In this document: positions 23,920-36,110 of the stretch, one piece after another
Layout: each line of letters begins with the position of its first letter
Numbering within the stretch: position 1 is the stretch's first letter
NCBI RefSeq assembly: GCF_042453785.1
Contig: NC_091675.1
Location: 12,501 to 76,500, forward strand
Length of the DNA stretch: 64,000 bases
Direction of reading: 5' to 3'
From: Malus domestica
Taxonomy: Eukaryota; Streptophyta; Magnoliopsida; Rosales; Rosaceae
Translations under genes and position numbers: made by a program
The notes under the pieces: model-generated
Databases searched by the model: none
The model's input: the letters and a program-made list of their open reading frames with translations, nothing else
What the model was told of the DNA's origin: nothing

Positions 23920-24235
23920 GCTCATTTTAGCGACTGGAGCAAAGGTTTCCTTGTAATCCAAGCCATAAGTCTGAGTGAAACCACGAGCCACCAAACGGGC
24001 TTTGTGTCTTTCAATATTTCCGTCTATGTTGAACTTGTTTTGTACACCCAACGAATGCCCACTGCTTTCTTCCCCCTTGATTTTAACTACACTCCAGATT
24101 CTATTATCATGAAGGACTTACAGTTCATCCCTCATCGCACTTCGCCAAATTTCAAGTTCATTTGCTTCTTCAAATGTTTGTGGTTCATGAGTACTAACGA
24201 AGGTGCTAAAAAAGGAAGTATGAGAGGGTGAAAAG
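23920..24235 (-). pseudogene. copia reverse transcriptase N-terminal part
   Basis: The minus-strand reading gives [28 protein letters not shown] and [23 protein letters not shown] sequence with several shifts, which is the start of the copia RT domain (RVT_2). It ends exactly at the hAT target duplication and resumes at 18940 on the other side. Confidence 0.8.
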
Positions 24236-24299
24236 TGTTTATAAGACACAAAATCTGTGAGAGGATAACTAGAAGCATAAGCGACATAATCATGTAGTC

Positions 24300-24635
24300 A
24301 AAGTAAGGGATGTTGAACCCATTCAAAAATAAACCTTCACCAATCGCTCTCTTGGTAATGATATCCTGAAAAATAACATTGTGATGGGAGAAAATGGCTA
24401 GACAGTTTAGAGAATTGGTGATGGTTCCTACTGATAAAGATTGAAAGGGAAAAGAAGGAATGTAGAGGGCTATTGACTCTATGTGTTTTGAAAGTAAGTT
24501 GACATTTCCCTTTCCTACAAGTAAGGCACATTTACCATTAGCTATTGACACTTGAGAAGGTTTTGACAATTTTTCAAAATCATGCAAGTTAGTAATTTGG
24601 TTTGTCATGTGATATGTGGCTCCTAAGTCTATGAT
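24300..24635 (-). pseudogene. copia GAG-pre-integrase domain
   Basis: The minus-strand frame reads MTNQITNLHDFEKLSKPSQV, IANGKCALLVGKGNVNLLS and GTITNSLNCLAIFSHHNVIF, then QDIITKRAIGEG. This is the end of the copia protease-like segment (the dyad before MTN reads as I-D-L-G) leading into the pre-integrase domain. The frame then enters unrelated residues, and the integrase core with its HHCC and DDE residues is not found before reverse transcriptase begins, so there is an internal deletion. Confidence 0.78.
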
Positions 24636-24899
24636 CCAATAATCATGATCACTACTAGCATGTAGGGCAGTGAAGAACTTGAAATACCTAGGATATCTTT
24701 CTACAAAACATGGTCATGTTCAGCCAATAAACCAACAAATTTTCCAAGTAGAGCTGTGTGATTCTTCCCTTCAGCTATATGAGTTGCATCTTCATTGTTA
24801 TACACTTGTTTGCTGTGTAGGTATGCTACAAATTCATTGATTAATGTAACAGGATTGGTAGTGAAGTTCCTCATTCCCTTAGTCGAAGAAGTAGCTGCA

Positions 24900-25190
24900 T
24901 GATTGGCTTTGTAGGCATTGATGCTGGTTCATGTTTCTTTGTGGACCATTTGTCTCCTTCAAGCACCTAGGCTTCAACTCTGGATGAATGATCTAATACA
25001 TATCTCTTGTATGCCCGAGTGTGTCACAATAGCTGCACTTCAAATCATGTCTTTTTCCCTTGTAAACATCTCCCTCAAATCGATTGTTGTTAGAGACATA
25101 AGCCCTAGTTTCAAGAATACTGGCTTTAGTCTCTTGGTTCATGACCTTTTTTTCTTACTTCTTCCCTTTGGATGATGGCACAAGTCAGAG
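24900..25190 (-). pseudogene. copia gag zinc-knuckle remnant
   Basis: On the minus strand at about 25047-25000 the reading HDLKCSYCDTLGHTRD carries the C-x2-C-x4-H part of a nucleocapsid CCHC knuckle. Upstream Lys/Arg-rich codons fit the end of Gag. The frame is broken on both sides and the 5' part of gag is lost. Confidence 0.65.
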
Positions 25191-26122
25191 TCAAGCGAGC
25201 TACTCGTTTCCTTAAAAAAGTAAAATAAACCCTTGAAAAAGTAAAATAAACAATTGAACGACCACAATTAAATGGTCTAAGGCTCCACATAGAATGACCT
25301 AGAGAGGAACTAAGTCCTTGGTTTGGTGTAGAAGAGTAATTTTAAACTTCTCTAATTTTGTTGCCGTAAATGAGATCCAGCATCATGTCAGTTAGACTAA
25401 AATATAGAAGATTCTCTAATTTTGTGAATAACGAACTTTGCAAGCAATACATATACGTGCAGTAACTCTCGATATAGCATATTGGCAGATTGACTCATCC
25501 AGTTCCCATTGAAAGGATATTCACGCAAAGAAAAATACTTTCAATTTGTTGACTATTATTTATGAGCATATCGAAAAAATCCAAGTCCAAATTAAGTTGT
25601 GATTTAGTAGATGGGACATGTGATCATGGATGATGCTCGTGAACCTTCAACTTGAACATTATTTAGCCCAGGATCTAGCTCCTTCCGATAATGTGAAGGT
25701 ATTCCATTATACGCGCACATGAGTAACTAGGTTTTTTTTTTTTGTACAATACCAAAATCAAGGAGGAGGATTCTCTTTCCTTCATTCCCCTCCTACTTGA
25801 ACGATTATAATTAAACAACATCAACATCTTATATTGATTTTTTTATAGAGAAAATAAGATAAAAAGTAAATTATGACAAAAGAGGGGAAGATGATAGGAA
25901 TAGAAAGGAAGAGAATCCTACTCCCAAAATCAAAAGGGCATTGAAAGAAAAGAAAAAGAAACACCCACGAGTACCCTACCCCTACTAGTCCCTATCCATA
26001 AGGGCCAAGTACCCAATCCCAATCACTGTTTTTTAAGTTTTAGCAGATGATCGGATCTCTCTTACCTTATTTTTCACCGAACACCAGTACTGCTATCGTC
26101 CCCATGTGATCTTTAAGATTTA
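25191..26122. other. intergenic, nothing recognised
   Basis: AT-rich sequence without a coding frame of note. No target duplication, inverted terminal repeat or gene fragment was seen. Short homopolymers occur at 25732-25742. Confidence 0.5.
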
Positions 26123-26133
26123 AGACAATGATC

Positions 26134-26982
26134 TTTTTTTTTTTTTGGGTCAAACTAATTTACTTTCATTAAATAAAAAGGCAAGTACAGGGAAAAGACA
26201 GTTCAAAAGGTAGCCCACTACCTAAATACAAGTCTAACAGTAAATAAGAAAATACAGTAGATAGGCCCAAAAATGGCCAGTTGAACAGCAACAACAAAAC
26301 CCTAAGACTGGAACGGAAACCAGCAGCCACCAAATGCACCTCCATCACAAGGCCACCACCACCACCAAATGAACGAACTAACGGAACAACTGGATCAAAG
26401 GAAAATGAGGGTGAGCAAGCCACCCGCGCAGTGTGGCTCCCATAATCCTACCAAATAGTGCTAAAAGCAGTTTGACAGCCACCCAACACTGAGAAGAAGC
26501 ACACAAGCCAAGTAGCAGAAGCTAGTGGTTGAGGAAGCAAGACAAGTAGCACCGAAGCAGGAAAATGCCATGAAAGTCCATATTTAAGACCATCTCATGG
26601 GAATTAAAGCATAGTTCATAGAACAAAGCTTAAGGGAAGCCAAAACAAATACCAAAAGCAGAAAAAGTTCAGAAACTAATATACTTTTTGAGTGGAATGA
26701 TGGGGGAAGGATGAAGGAAAGAAGGGGGATAAGGAAGGTGTAAAGAGTGGAGATGGATGGGAAAAAGGGAAGGAGGGCTAGAAAAATGTGGGAAGGAATG
26801 GGAAAGGATGAGGGAAAGATGGGGGAAGAGGGAAGATGCAAAGGGTGGAGAATGAAGAGAGAATGAAGGATGGCTAAAAAAAGGTGGGAGTTGGGCTGCT
26901 GCCGACCCTAAGCAGGAGCAAGGAGCAGCGGCTAGGAGGGTTTCTTTTTTCCAGAAGGCAGACAGGTGGAAAGGTTAAAGAG
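26134..26982 (-). mobile_element. non-LTR retroposon of unknown family
   Basis: The direct repeat AGACAATGATC lies at 26123-26133 and 26983-26993. A poly(T) run (26134-26146) follows the left copy directly, so on the minus strand the insert ends in poly(A), the hallmark of target-primed reverse transcription. The insert is 849 bp, pyrimidine-rich on the sense strand near its 5' end, and contains no reverse transcriptase motif I can see. It may be the 3' end of a LINE, or a retroposed transcript. Confidence 0.75.
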
Positions 26983-27258
26983 AGACAATGATCCTATTCA
27001 TATACTTTTTTTTATTGTTCACATCTCTTTTAACTCAAAAAATCATTTCCATTTATTTGACTAATTATGAACCGATCAACATTCAGGAATGCTTAAGTGT
27101 TTAACTTTTTTGCAAAATAGTTTTTTATTTTGCATATGTAAAAAAGGGTGAAAATTGTGTTTCACAAATTATTTTATGAAGATTAGCTCATAAAATAAAA
27201 AACACATAAAGGTTTATACATGATATATAAAACTACAGTTTTAAGAAAAAATAATCAT

Positions 27259-27830
27259 GTATGCTACCACCATTGTCATTATTGCCATCACCACTATAAC
27301 ATTCTCCATCACCATCATTTGCACCACCATGGCCATCACCACCTCTATCGTCTTTTCATAGTCACGTCCACCTACATTGCCAGCATCACCACCACCTCCA
27401 ACCACAAATCACTGCCGCTTCCACATCTTCACCATAAACACCATCACATGCACCCACCGCCACTAACACCACCACTACCACCATTTTATCCACTATCTTG
27501 CATTCTCACCACCGCATCCACCATCACCACTACCGCCACCGTGGCCACCACACCATTACAACCACCTTTGCCACCATCATTCTTGTCACCCTTCAAGCAC
27601 CATTTCCACAATCATCTGTCACAATCATTGTTAACACAACCAGCATATGTCACCATCGTTACCGCCACTTCCTCCACCGTTGCTCCTACCTCGCTATTGA
27701 CATTGCCTATATATCACCAGTACTGACACCTCTATTGTCACCACTATTACCACCACTCCAACCAACCACCATTGCTACTAACATCAGTTGTAATCACCAT
27801 CTTTTCCACCACCATCTTAATTATAAATTA
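27259..27830. repeat. degenerate CAC/CAT trinucleotide tract
   Basis: About 570 bp dominated by CAC, ACC, CAT and ATC triplets (CACCACCATGGCCATCACC type). It reads as Thr/His/Pro-rich open frames on the plus strand, a compositional artefact with no domain. It is probably a decayed trinucleotide repeat. Confidence 0.8.
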
Positions 27831-28134
27831 CTATCAAATATGAACTTATTATTTTTTGGCATCTTAAATATTGTTATCGAATACGTTTTTGATGTTTTCA
27901 TTTTAGAAAATTATTCTCAAATTAAACTATTGAACGCATTTTTGAATTATAAAAGTACAAAATTATATTTGTTATTTTTGTTAAGTCTTCAAAAATCATT
28001 TCTAAGGCGTTGTTAGACGAATTTTAATTAATTTGGTTAAGCTACACAATATTTTTTATATTGCATAATAATTCTCTATATATATAGCACGCGAAGCAGA
28101 TATAATGATAAGATAATGATCACGATTAAGAATA

Positions 28135-29197
28135 GGGAAATTTTATTTAGACCCAGTAATCCTCTTTTCACACCCAACTTAAAAATTTTGTCCCACAAAC
28201 TTACCTTTTTACCCTCAAATACAAAATTGACAAACTTTAAAAAAAAAAAAAAACACAAACACGTAAACCCACCCAACTACCTACTGTGGCAGTAATCGGA
28301 TTTGATTTTGATTGTCATTACAAAAATTGTCATCGCCGACCTACTCTTTATCTCGTCAATGTTCAATTCTTCGTGCTCATCTCTATGGTGGTGGCGACAA
28401 GGTCACGGCTGCACGTTGCAGCCTAGGTGAGCAGTGGCTGCGATTGGGAAGAAGGGGCATAATTTGGTCTACCCATGGCGGAATTGACCAATCCCCAAAC
28501 AAATTTGGGTTTTTATTTACGACGGTGATCAGGGTGGCGGAAACTGCCGGAGCCACGGAAGTCCAGCTCTTTCTGAAGATATCCCTGACCATGGAAGTCG
28601 GGGCGTTGGTCAATCCGGGTCAGGCGCTCTGGGTCGGAGCCTGTTGGTGGGTCCAGGAGGTGGTTCTACTGGCGGTGGGTTGTTGCCAGGCGGGTCGGGA
28701 TTGGGCGGCGGTGGCGGAGGAGGAGAAAGAAGAGGTCTTGTTCTTCTGGTAATGGAATTGAAATTGGAATTCATGTTAATGGAAGTCGAAGTCGAAGTTG
28801 AAGAATTGCTCCTTTACACCCAGATCGAAGTCGAAGTTGGAATTCATGGTAATGGAATTGAAATTGGAATTCATGGTAATGGAGGGAAATTTTATTTTCA
28901 AGTTTTCAATTGTGTAACAGGCTGTGTAATAGGCTGAGTTTTACACCCAGATCGAAGTCGAAGTTGGAATTCATGGTAATGGAATTGAAATTGTTTACTA
29001 TTCTGGATCAAAAGAAACGAGATCCGATTGATTACCTAAGAGAAGAGAGTCTTCTCAGACCACTTCGACACACCGATTCGCTAGTTGATAATATCTTTCT
29101 ATACCCATCTTTTCATTAGGGCATAATTGGAATATAAAATTTTAAAGAATATTAATGGATGTAGAGATAAGTTAACTGGGTTCCAATAAAATTTCCC
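28135..29197. mobile_element. Pack-MULE-like element
   Basis: The 9-bp direct repeat TTAAGAATA flanks it exactly (28126-28134, 29198-29206). Ends are inverted: GGGAAATTTTATTTAGACCC on the left and GGGAAATTTTATTGGAACCC read inward from the right. A 9-bp duplication with these ends indicates the Mutator superfamily. At 1063 bp it has no transposase. The interior 28330-28760 is GC-rich and exon-like, unlike the AT-rich surroundings, as in MULEs that carry host sequence. The donor is not recognised. A motif with GATCGAAGTCGAAGTTGGAA is repeated at about 28822 and 28951. Confidence 0.85.
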
Positions 29198-29206
29198 TTA
29201 AGAATA

Positions 29207-30380
29207 TCACCCAAATAACAATATAAAACAAAACAAACAAAAATAATTATCACAATTCACAAGAATTACGCACTTAATAATTACATCTATCATATGATTT
29301 CACCCCCATAAGCCACTGGACAAAATTATAATGATGCATACATATGTACATAATAATGTAATCAAAGATAACATAAAATATGTGAGTTACCAAGTCCGCA
29401 ATCAGTTGGCGGGTCATGTCCATCAAAGTCTTCCACTCCACTCGGTTGATTCCCACACAGCTTAAATTAGGTTCACGTCCTTATTTTTGTTACTTCATTG
29501 ATTAAAATCATATTCATTTTTAATTTTTTATCAAGGTACTTGAATATTAATAACATCATTAATTATTTGAATAATAAAATATGTTTATTTTTAAATATAT
29601 TCCTTTAGTGTTACAAATGTTAAAATTAGTGTATTTATATTTATGACTAAATTTTTTATCATATATTTTTATTTTTAGTTTGTACCTTTTTTAATTTGTA
29701 CCAATTTTGTTTTCATTTTAAATTTTTACCCATATATTAGTTTCTTTTTGTGCCCATATTTTTTAAAGTTTTATTTGTGTTTGTACCCATGTGTATACCG
29801 TCACGTGACATTGTATATTTAATCAATTATAGAAAAATTACATATGGTATATTTATGTTTTATGCCTAAACTTTGAATCATATATTTATATTTTTAGTTT
29901 GTACCCACTTTTAATTTGCAACATTTTTTAAAATTTGTAGTATTTTCTTTTTAGTTTTATTTTGTATCCATGTATTAAATTCTTTTAGCACCTATATTTT
30001 TAAAAAAATCATTTGTACTCATAATTTTTTTATCTTTTATATGTACCCTAATTTATTTATAATGTACTCATTCTTCTTTATTAATGTATCACTTTGTTAT
30101 ATGTGAAATGTACCAATTTTTTTAACACCATGGATACATTCTTTTGCCATTTATTATTTCTTATTTTTACATAGTTTTTATCCATTTATTCAATCAAAAT
30201 GTTTGAATTTTTTTATTGTAACCGTTTCTAATAGTATTATAATGAGGGATTTTAAATTTATAGGATTATAAATCTCATAAAATATCAAACAATTAATGTC
30301 AAAACTATAAAAATATTAATATTAATTGTAATATAATGAGGTGTACAAAGTCAATGGACCTTAATTAAACTTTGAATACT
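29207..30380. other. AT-rich intergenic sequence
   Basis: No gene. From about 29640 to 30130 the sequence repeats TTTGTACC- and TGTACCCA-type motifs in a T-rich background. Similar motif-rich DNA occurs at 33480-33790 inside a MULE, so this is probably the decayed interior of a related element. Confidence 0.5.
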
Positions 30381-30384
30381 ATTA

Positions 30385-30441
30385 AGGTTTTAGTCAAAGA
30401 ACATTAAGAATTAGGGACCGCATCCAAATTATCCCTACATA
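30385..30441. mobile_element. relic MULE terminal repeat
   Basis: GGTTTTAGTCAAAGAACATT followed by AATTAGGGACCGCATCCAAA matches the right terminal repeat of the MULE at 32234-34046 (its copy is at 33998-34041). The opposite end was not located, so this is a partial or very diverged copy. Confidence 0.55.
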
Positions 30442-31532
30442 GACATACACATATACATATGCATTATATACATATATATGGATTAACACTTCCACCACGT
30501 GCGTGTTAAACAAAGTATATATGGACGTGCACTGCAAAATACTAGTATGTGACAATATCCAACCATAGTTTTCGGCGTTTATTTTATGTACAGTGTTGAT
30601 CTTAAGACAAATCCTTTTGATTCTTTCACGGTTAGTTAAGATGTGGACGATTTAAATATTATCGACGATCCATCTAAAGTGTAGATTTTTTTTAATACAA
30701 ACAATATTTAATACAATTTATATTAAGAAAAAGAGAAAACTTTAAACTTTAAAAGTAGTGAAATGTCTTAACCACGAAGATAATTCATCGCTTGCGATAA
30801 TTTAACATTATAAAAAAAATAAAAAATCATTACAGGTGAATAAAATATATATTTTTTCAGCCAAAGTTTTCATTTTACTATGGGATAATGGGAAACTAGT
30901 ATCATTCTTAAAAATAAAGGAAGGGGGAGCACTGAGCATATATCTAACCAGGCGGGGGCACCACCAAGAGTCCTTCACCCAATGATTTGCACGTATATCA
31001 TAGCTGCTAGCTAGGATCACACTGGCAAATTCGCATGTGTAAGCATTATACAAGCTTGAAGCATTTCACCTTCCACTTTCCAATCATAAAACTAAATGCG
31101 AAGAAGACTATTTCAAAATAGAATTCTTTATGTACTCTCTCTCTTAGCTCATAATTTAACATTAAATTCTATGTAATATTATAAAATATTATGTAAAAAA
31201 TATGCAATGCTAAAAGATCTATAAAAAGTTTCAATTTAAAAAAAAATTCCTTATAACATTTCACTTAAAATTATTAAAAAATGAATACACACTCCATTAT
31301 CATTGTAAATTGGGTTGCATGCCACGTGTGGATTTCCGAACTGCATTACCCGAGCACACCAGAGTCCAAACGAACGTTGTTCCAATAACAAAACCCAGTC
31401 TAATCATTCATGAGAACTTTGAGAAGGGGAGGGTAGTAGCGTCACACACTCACGCTTGTATTTTGTACACTTTCACGCACACCTTCCTTTTTTTTCTACT
31501 TTTCTTATTTTGATACTTTTTCTACCTTTCTC
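30442..31532. other. intergenic, nothing recognised
   Basis: AT-rich sequence without gene structure. An 81-codon frame on the minus strand (31053-30808) has no recognisable domain and I treat it as chance. Confidence 0.5.
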
Positions 31533-31672
31533 CTAATCCACCAAATTAGGGGATCCGTTAAAATTTGATCCAACAGCTAAAATTATTATAACTTTTAAGG
31601 TGAGCCCCTGTTTGTAGCCGTTTGATCAAATTTCAACAGCACAGATTCCTTGATTTGATGGATTATGAGGAA
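31533..31672. mobile_element. MITE-like inverted repeat
   Basis: TAATCCACCAAATTAGGGGA at about 31535 is the inverse of sequence ending TTGATTTGATGGATTATGAG near 31665. The two arms (AAATTTGATCCAACAGCTA and TAGCCGTTTGATCAAATTT) fold back around a roughly 40-bp loop. No clear target duplication was found. Confidence 0.5.
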
Positions 31673-32233
31673 GAGATCCGGCTCCTTTCTGTAAAGTCAA
31701 TAACAGTTCACAAGTTTAAGGCAATATTTTAATTCATAAGCGAATACATTTACCTAAAACTTTAATCTCTCCCACAACTTTTGTGCACTAAACTTGCGTC
31801 CATTGAACCTGATCGTGTGTGTATATTTTTTTTTCTAGAGTAATGCTAAGGAGACTATATGGATAGACTAAAGTTTATAAAATAAATGATATGGAAGTTG
31901 ATGATTAGATTGTTACTTAAGTGTTACTTAACGGACTTATTTCTCATTGGATTTTTTTCACTTTTACTTATATATTTTATTCACTTGTAATGATTTTTTA
32001 TTTTGCATAATGGAAAATTATCGCAAGTGGTGAATCATCTTTGTGGTTAAGACATTTCACTACTTTTGAAGTTTAAAGTTTTCTTCTTTTCTTAATATAA
32101 TTTAGTAAAGCTTAAAATTGATGATTGGATTGTTATTTCTTATTGGTAACACGTCATTTAATTTGCATATTTAGCCTACAAATTTAATCAACCTAACATT
32201 ACTCATTCTTTCCGACAACAATAGTTCTATTAA

Positions 32234-34046
32234 GGAAAAATTAGTTTCTAGTCCCCAGTTTCTAATGTCCATTGACTAAGACCATGGACGGTCCTGAGAT
32301 TTTGGAGGCCCTGTGCGAGACTCAAATGGAGGCCCTTACAAGGTCTAAATTTTGGTTGCTATATTTTCTTTTATATTTTATACTTTTTTCTTGTGTATAA
32401 ATTGATATATACGCAAAAGAAAATAAATAAAAAAGAAGCATGGTTTGGTGGCTATGTATGTACTTTCTTTATGTTTTTGGGTTCGAAACTCCTTACTTTT
32501 TAAATAAAAAAAAGCATGGTGTTGTGGCTATGTACATATCATATGACCGTACATATATCATAATCAGAACAACTCATACTCTTTATAATGAACTAGTTAA
32601 ACAAATCAATGGTTATGATATTTGTAGCATCTTATAATGAACTGTTAGGTTTTTTTATTGCATTTTTTCTCACTCCCTAAAGTGAGGATGATTCTAACCC
32701 CCACTCGGTTGTCGTTAGATTAGTTAGAATTTGAGATTCGTGTCTTAAATTAATTAAACCAAATTAATTTAACGGTAATCAATAGGGGATGAGCATCACA
32801 TGCTCACCTCCACTTTAGTGTTGTGAGCAAAGTTGTATTATATATGGATAAATGGTCTTCAAATAAGATGAAAATTAGATGATCCTTAAAAGCTGACCAA
32901 AAGAATAAATGAACGACGTGTATTCGATTAAATGATGTCATATATGAAAAAGGGTTTTAAAGATTATATCTTCAAACTTTTAAGGATTTTAATTAATTAT
33001 GATATTCCTAATCATAGATTTATCATCAAAAGTTATCTTTTATAATGATAGAAATTAAACTATAAATATTAAAGAGAAAAGAAAAATATTAATGTAGTTC
33101 AAAAAAGGCCCAAAATGGTTCTACAGGGAGTTGAACCCTTGCAAACACAAATTTAAGTACCAGTGCTTAACAATTCCCCGAAGGCAACAATGTTAACTAT
33201 GTTCACACTTTTTTTATATGTAGTACATTATAAAGGTTATTAAAATTCAGGGGCCCCTAAAAATCGGGGCCCTGTGAGGTCACACGCCTGGCATCCCCTC
33301 AGGGCCAATCCTGACTAAGACCTTATCAGTTTTTAGATTTTGATCAAAGTCTCTAGCATTAATATATTAATGAATTACATGTAAGTTACATAAGTTTTAT
33401 AATAAAAAAAATTGGTAATTGATTTAGAGCTTTAATACTCACACCCTTATTAGACTCCTAAATAATTTTCAATTCAAACATTTCCCAAATATAAAAAATA
33501 AAATTAGAATGAGTTTGTACCCTTTGTTAAAAATGTACCCTTTTTTTAAATTTAAAATGTACCCATTTTTTATATAAAATTTCATTCAATCTTTTCTCTA
33601 ATCCATTTTTTAAACTTATATGTGTACATTCTATTTCATTGATTTGAGAATGTCTCCATATCAAGTTTAATAAAAGAAATTTAATAATGTTATTATGCCT
33701 AATATCCTTCTTTTTTATGCTTTTGAAAAATGTACACATGTTTTGGTACAATAATTTTTTTGGTTAGTTTTGATGAACGTACCCATGTGTGTGTACATAC
33801 ACACACACACACAAAATATTGGAGAGTATAATTCATCTTTAATATTTTTAATCCCATAAATTATGGGTTTTATTTAAAATCTCATTAATATAAATAACTA
33901 CAAATTTCATTTTTAATTTAAAAATATAATAATCTACATAGAAATATATTATTACATTAATATCAGGGACTTCGATCAAAAACTAAAAACCACCAAAGTT
34001 TTAGTCAAAGAACATTGGTAATTAGGGACCGCATCCAAAGTGTCCC
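32234..34046. mobile_element. non-autonomous MULE interrupted by a hAT
   Basis: The 9-bp duplication TTCTATTAA lies at 32225-32233 and 34047-34055. The ends form long, diverged inverted repeats of more than 60 bp: the left contains CATTGACTAAGACC and GTTTTTAGATTTTGATCAAA, and the right, read inward, contains TTTGACTAAAACTTTGG and GTTTTTAGTTTTTGATCGAA. Without the nested hAT (32283-33313) the element would be about 0.78 kb. No transposase frame is present. The interior is T-rich with TGTACCC motifs and a short (CA)n run near 33800. Confidence 0.82.
32283..33313. mobile_element. hAT-like element nested in MULE terminal repeat
   Basis: The exact 8-bp duplication ACTAAGAC lies at 32275-32282 and 33314-33321. 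Inverted ends are CATGGACGGTCCTGAG (left) and CAGGATTGGCCCTGAG (right, read inward). It is 1031 bp, with no transposase. Removing it rejoins the left terminal repeat of the surrounding MULE, so it inserted later. Confidence 0.85.
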
Positions 34047-34055
34047 TTCTATTAA

Positions 34056-35330
34056 TTCCTTACTAGCTAGAGCATCGCATATACTTTGGCAAAATGGAAC
34101 TCTTCATGTTATATTAGTAACTCTCTCACATGCTATGCATGTGGTAGAGGAAGTTATTGTAGTGGAAGTTACTATTTTATTCTTGCTACAGCAAGGGACG
34201 TGAGTTGTTGGTAACTATTTTTTTTTCTGTTTTTTTTTTCACTTTTATTAAAAACTGGAAAATTATTTATTGGTAACTGTTTTGATTTTCAGAAAAATGA
34301 AAAGTGAAAGCTACATTTTGGATTTTTAAAACTTGGCTTGGTCTTAGTGTGAAACTAAAATAGTTAATAATAACTTAGCTACAAGTCCAAAAGATAAAAA
34401 AGTGAAGTTTATTTATAATTTTCTTGTCACATGTACATTGTTACAAGGTATTTCGAGTCATATAATTTCTTTCCATATATATAAATATGGAATATATAGG
34501 GAAGATATAAAAATATATATCAAAGCTCAAGGGAATACTCGAGCGGTACACAAAAAACTCGATGTCATTGTCATGGACATGTATATGAAATATTGATACT
34601 CATGCGCAAGTTGGGAGAGGAAGACAATTCCCTAAAATATGATGCTCGAGCCACCCACCATCAAATAGCCAATACTTTCTGCATGTCTCTGAATTGAGAA
34701 AGGGCATGCTGGGCTCCACCACGCAACTGGACCCCCATTTACTCTTTATATCCCAGACTAACCTGATCAGTAGTGCTCTGCCAAATTTTTTTTTTTTTTT
34801 TTTTTTTTGGACACAAATTGGAATCCGATTGATGGCTTCTTCCTAATAAGAGCTTAAGTTTACAATCAAGTAACAAGCAAAACAAAAGTGCGTATGTGTG
34901 TACGAGGGGAGAAATTATCTATTGTAATCGGAAACATCACATTGCAATATTTATTGAATAGTGATATTCACACTTATTTTTTAGGGTAAATTACACTGTA
35001 ATCCTTCAGGTTTGAGGTATATTACAATCGCATACAACATCTTCAAAACATTTCACTTTCATACCTCAACTACTATTTTATTCTAAATTGACAGAAAAGT
35101 TGGATTTTGTTACCAACATTGTTGAGTTCTTTTGTGAACTACTTTTGTATTGAAATATATATTCATATTTTCAGTTCGACTATTGTGAGCTAATATTTTG
35201 ACTATTAGCCCTTGATATCATGACTTTGTTAGTAACATAGTGCTTTGAGTTAAGTGTGCATGTAATCATGGAGTACAAGGAACTGTGCAATGTATGCCTT
35301 GTTTTCTGTGGTTCTGCACTTGATTCAAAA
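34056..35330. other. AT-rich intergenic sequence with dispersed repeat
   Basis: No gene is recognised. A 20-bp poly(T) is at 34789-34808. At about 34982-35085, GGGTAAATTACACTGTAATC with CATACAACATCTTCAAAACA matches sequences at 41452-41545 and 41725-41815, a dispersed repeat of unknown class. Confidence 0.45.
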
Positions 35331-35339
35331 GTGACAAGT

Positions 35340-36110
35340 TGCTAAGAAAGATTGGTTGCAAACTCATGAAGACTCAGTGATCACCACGAGTTCTTATCAG
35401 GACATCACATTGACATTCAAGTGGGAGAATGTAAAGTTCTATGAATGGCAATGTGTGACAATTGTTTACTTGAGGAACAAATCACTTGATTATTCAGTGG
35501 TGTGCAATTCAAGTAAATTAAGAGTCCTAGTTACGTAAGAATTGTGGAGTCTTTAATCATTGCAGCTAATCTAGGAGAATCATCTAAAGGTTCAAATACA
35601 AAGATATTGCATCATGATAGGACTCAATCAAGGTGATAGGGTTGACCTTCTTAGCTGTTAATAGGCCGGCTAATAAGGAACCCTAATGGTATATAATTAC
35701 TAAGTTAAGTCCCTGCTTCCATACATTGAATTCCTCATAATACTAAAACATATTCATATAGTAGGGGGATATTTTGGAGTATTGGAAGGAGAAGACAACC
35801 TAAAGTTCATCAATGGCTTCATCTTCATAACAATGTCTTCCGAATTCTACAGATAAGTTCAATATAATTAGTCAATATCTATTTCATATTGATTTGATTT
35901 ATTCGTGATCCTAATGTCTTGTTGTTGTGATTTCAAAATATGTCTTACATGAACGAGGAGATACTTCCCAACCCCGGATCCATTATTTGGCATGATCCCC
36001 ACAATGAACATCTTTTTTACCAAAATCTAACATGGCCGCACGACCATAGTGATTTTGTTAAACAAGATCACCATCACCGTACCCAAATTGGTCAAAAACA
36101 ACAATGAAAG
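35340..36110 (+). mobile_element. possible copia LTR remnant
   Basis: AAGTGGGAGAA followed by TGTAAAG near 35420 resembles the polypurine tract and LTR start of plant copia elements. Downstream, TAATAGGCCGGCTAATAAGG and CCTAATGGTATATAA resemble LTR R/U5 text, and 35940-36060 could be decayed 5' gag. No domain, second LTR or target duplication was found. Confidence 0.3.

Larger units (their letters stand above)
17342..25190 (-). mobile_element. decayed Ty1/copia retrotransposon, split by a hAT
   Basis: Read on the minus strand from high to low coordinates: gag zinc knuckle (about 25047-25000), GAG-pre-integrase domain (about 24635-24330), reverse transcriptase start (about 24235-23920), an inserted hAT (23911-18941), the rest of reverse transcriptase and RNase H (18940-17857), polypurine tract GCTTGAGGGGAAG (17683-17671), and a 3' LTR (17670-17342). 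The order gag-preIntegrase-RT-RNase H is that of copia. The catalytic integrase core is missing, because the pre-integrase frame runs almost directly into reverse transcriptase. No 5' LTR is seen beyond 25190. The element is dead, with several stops and shifts. Confidence 0.85.

Noticed and set aside
27220..28016. Thr/His/Pro-rich 168- and 172-codon frames
   Set aside because: The frames follow a degenerate CAC-type trinucleotide tract. Two overlapping frames are equally open, as expected from composition.
28312..28937. Protein-coding gene with Gly-rich C-terminus
   Set aside because: The frames lie wholly inside a MULE, change composition abruptly and match no domain. They are kept only as possible cargo.
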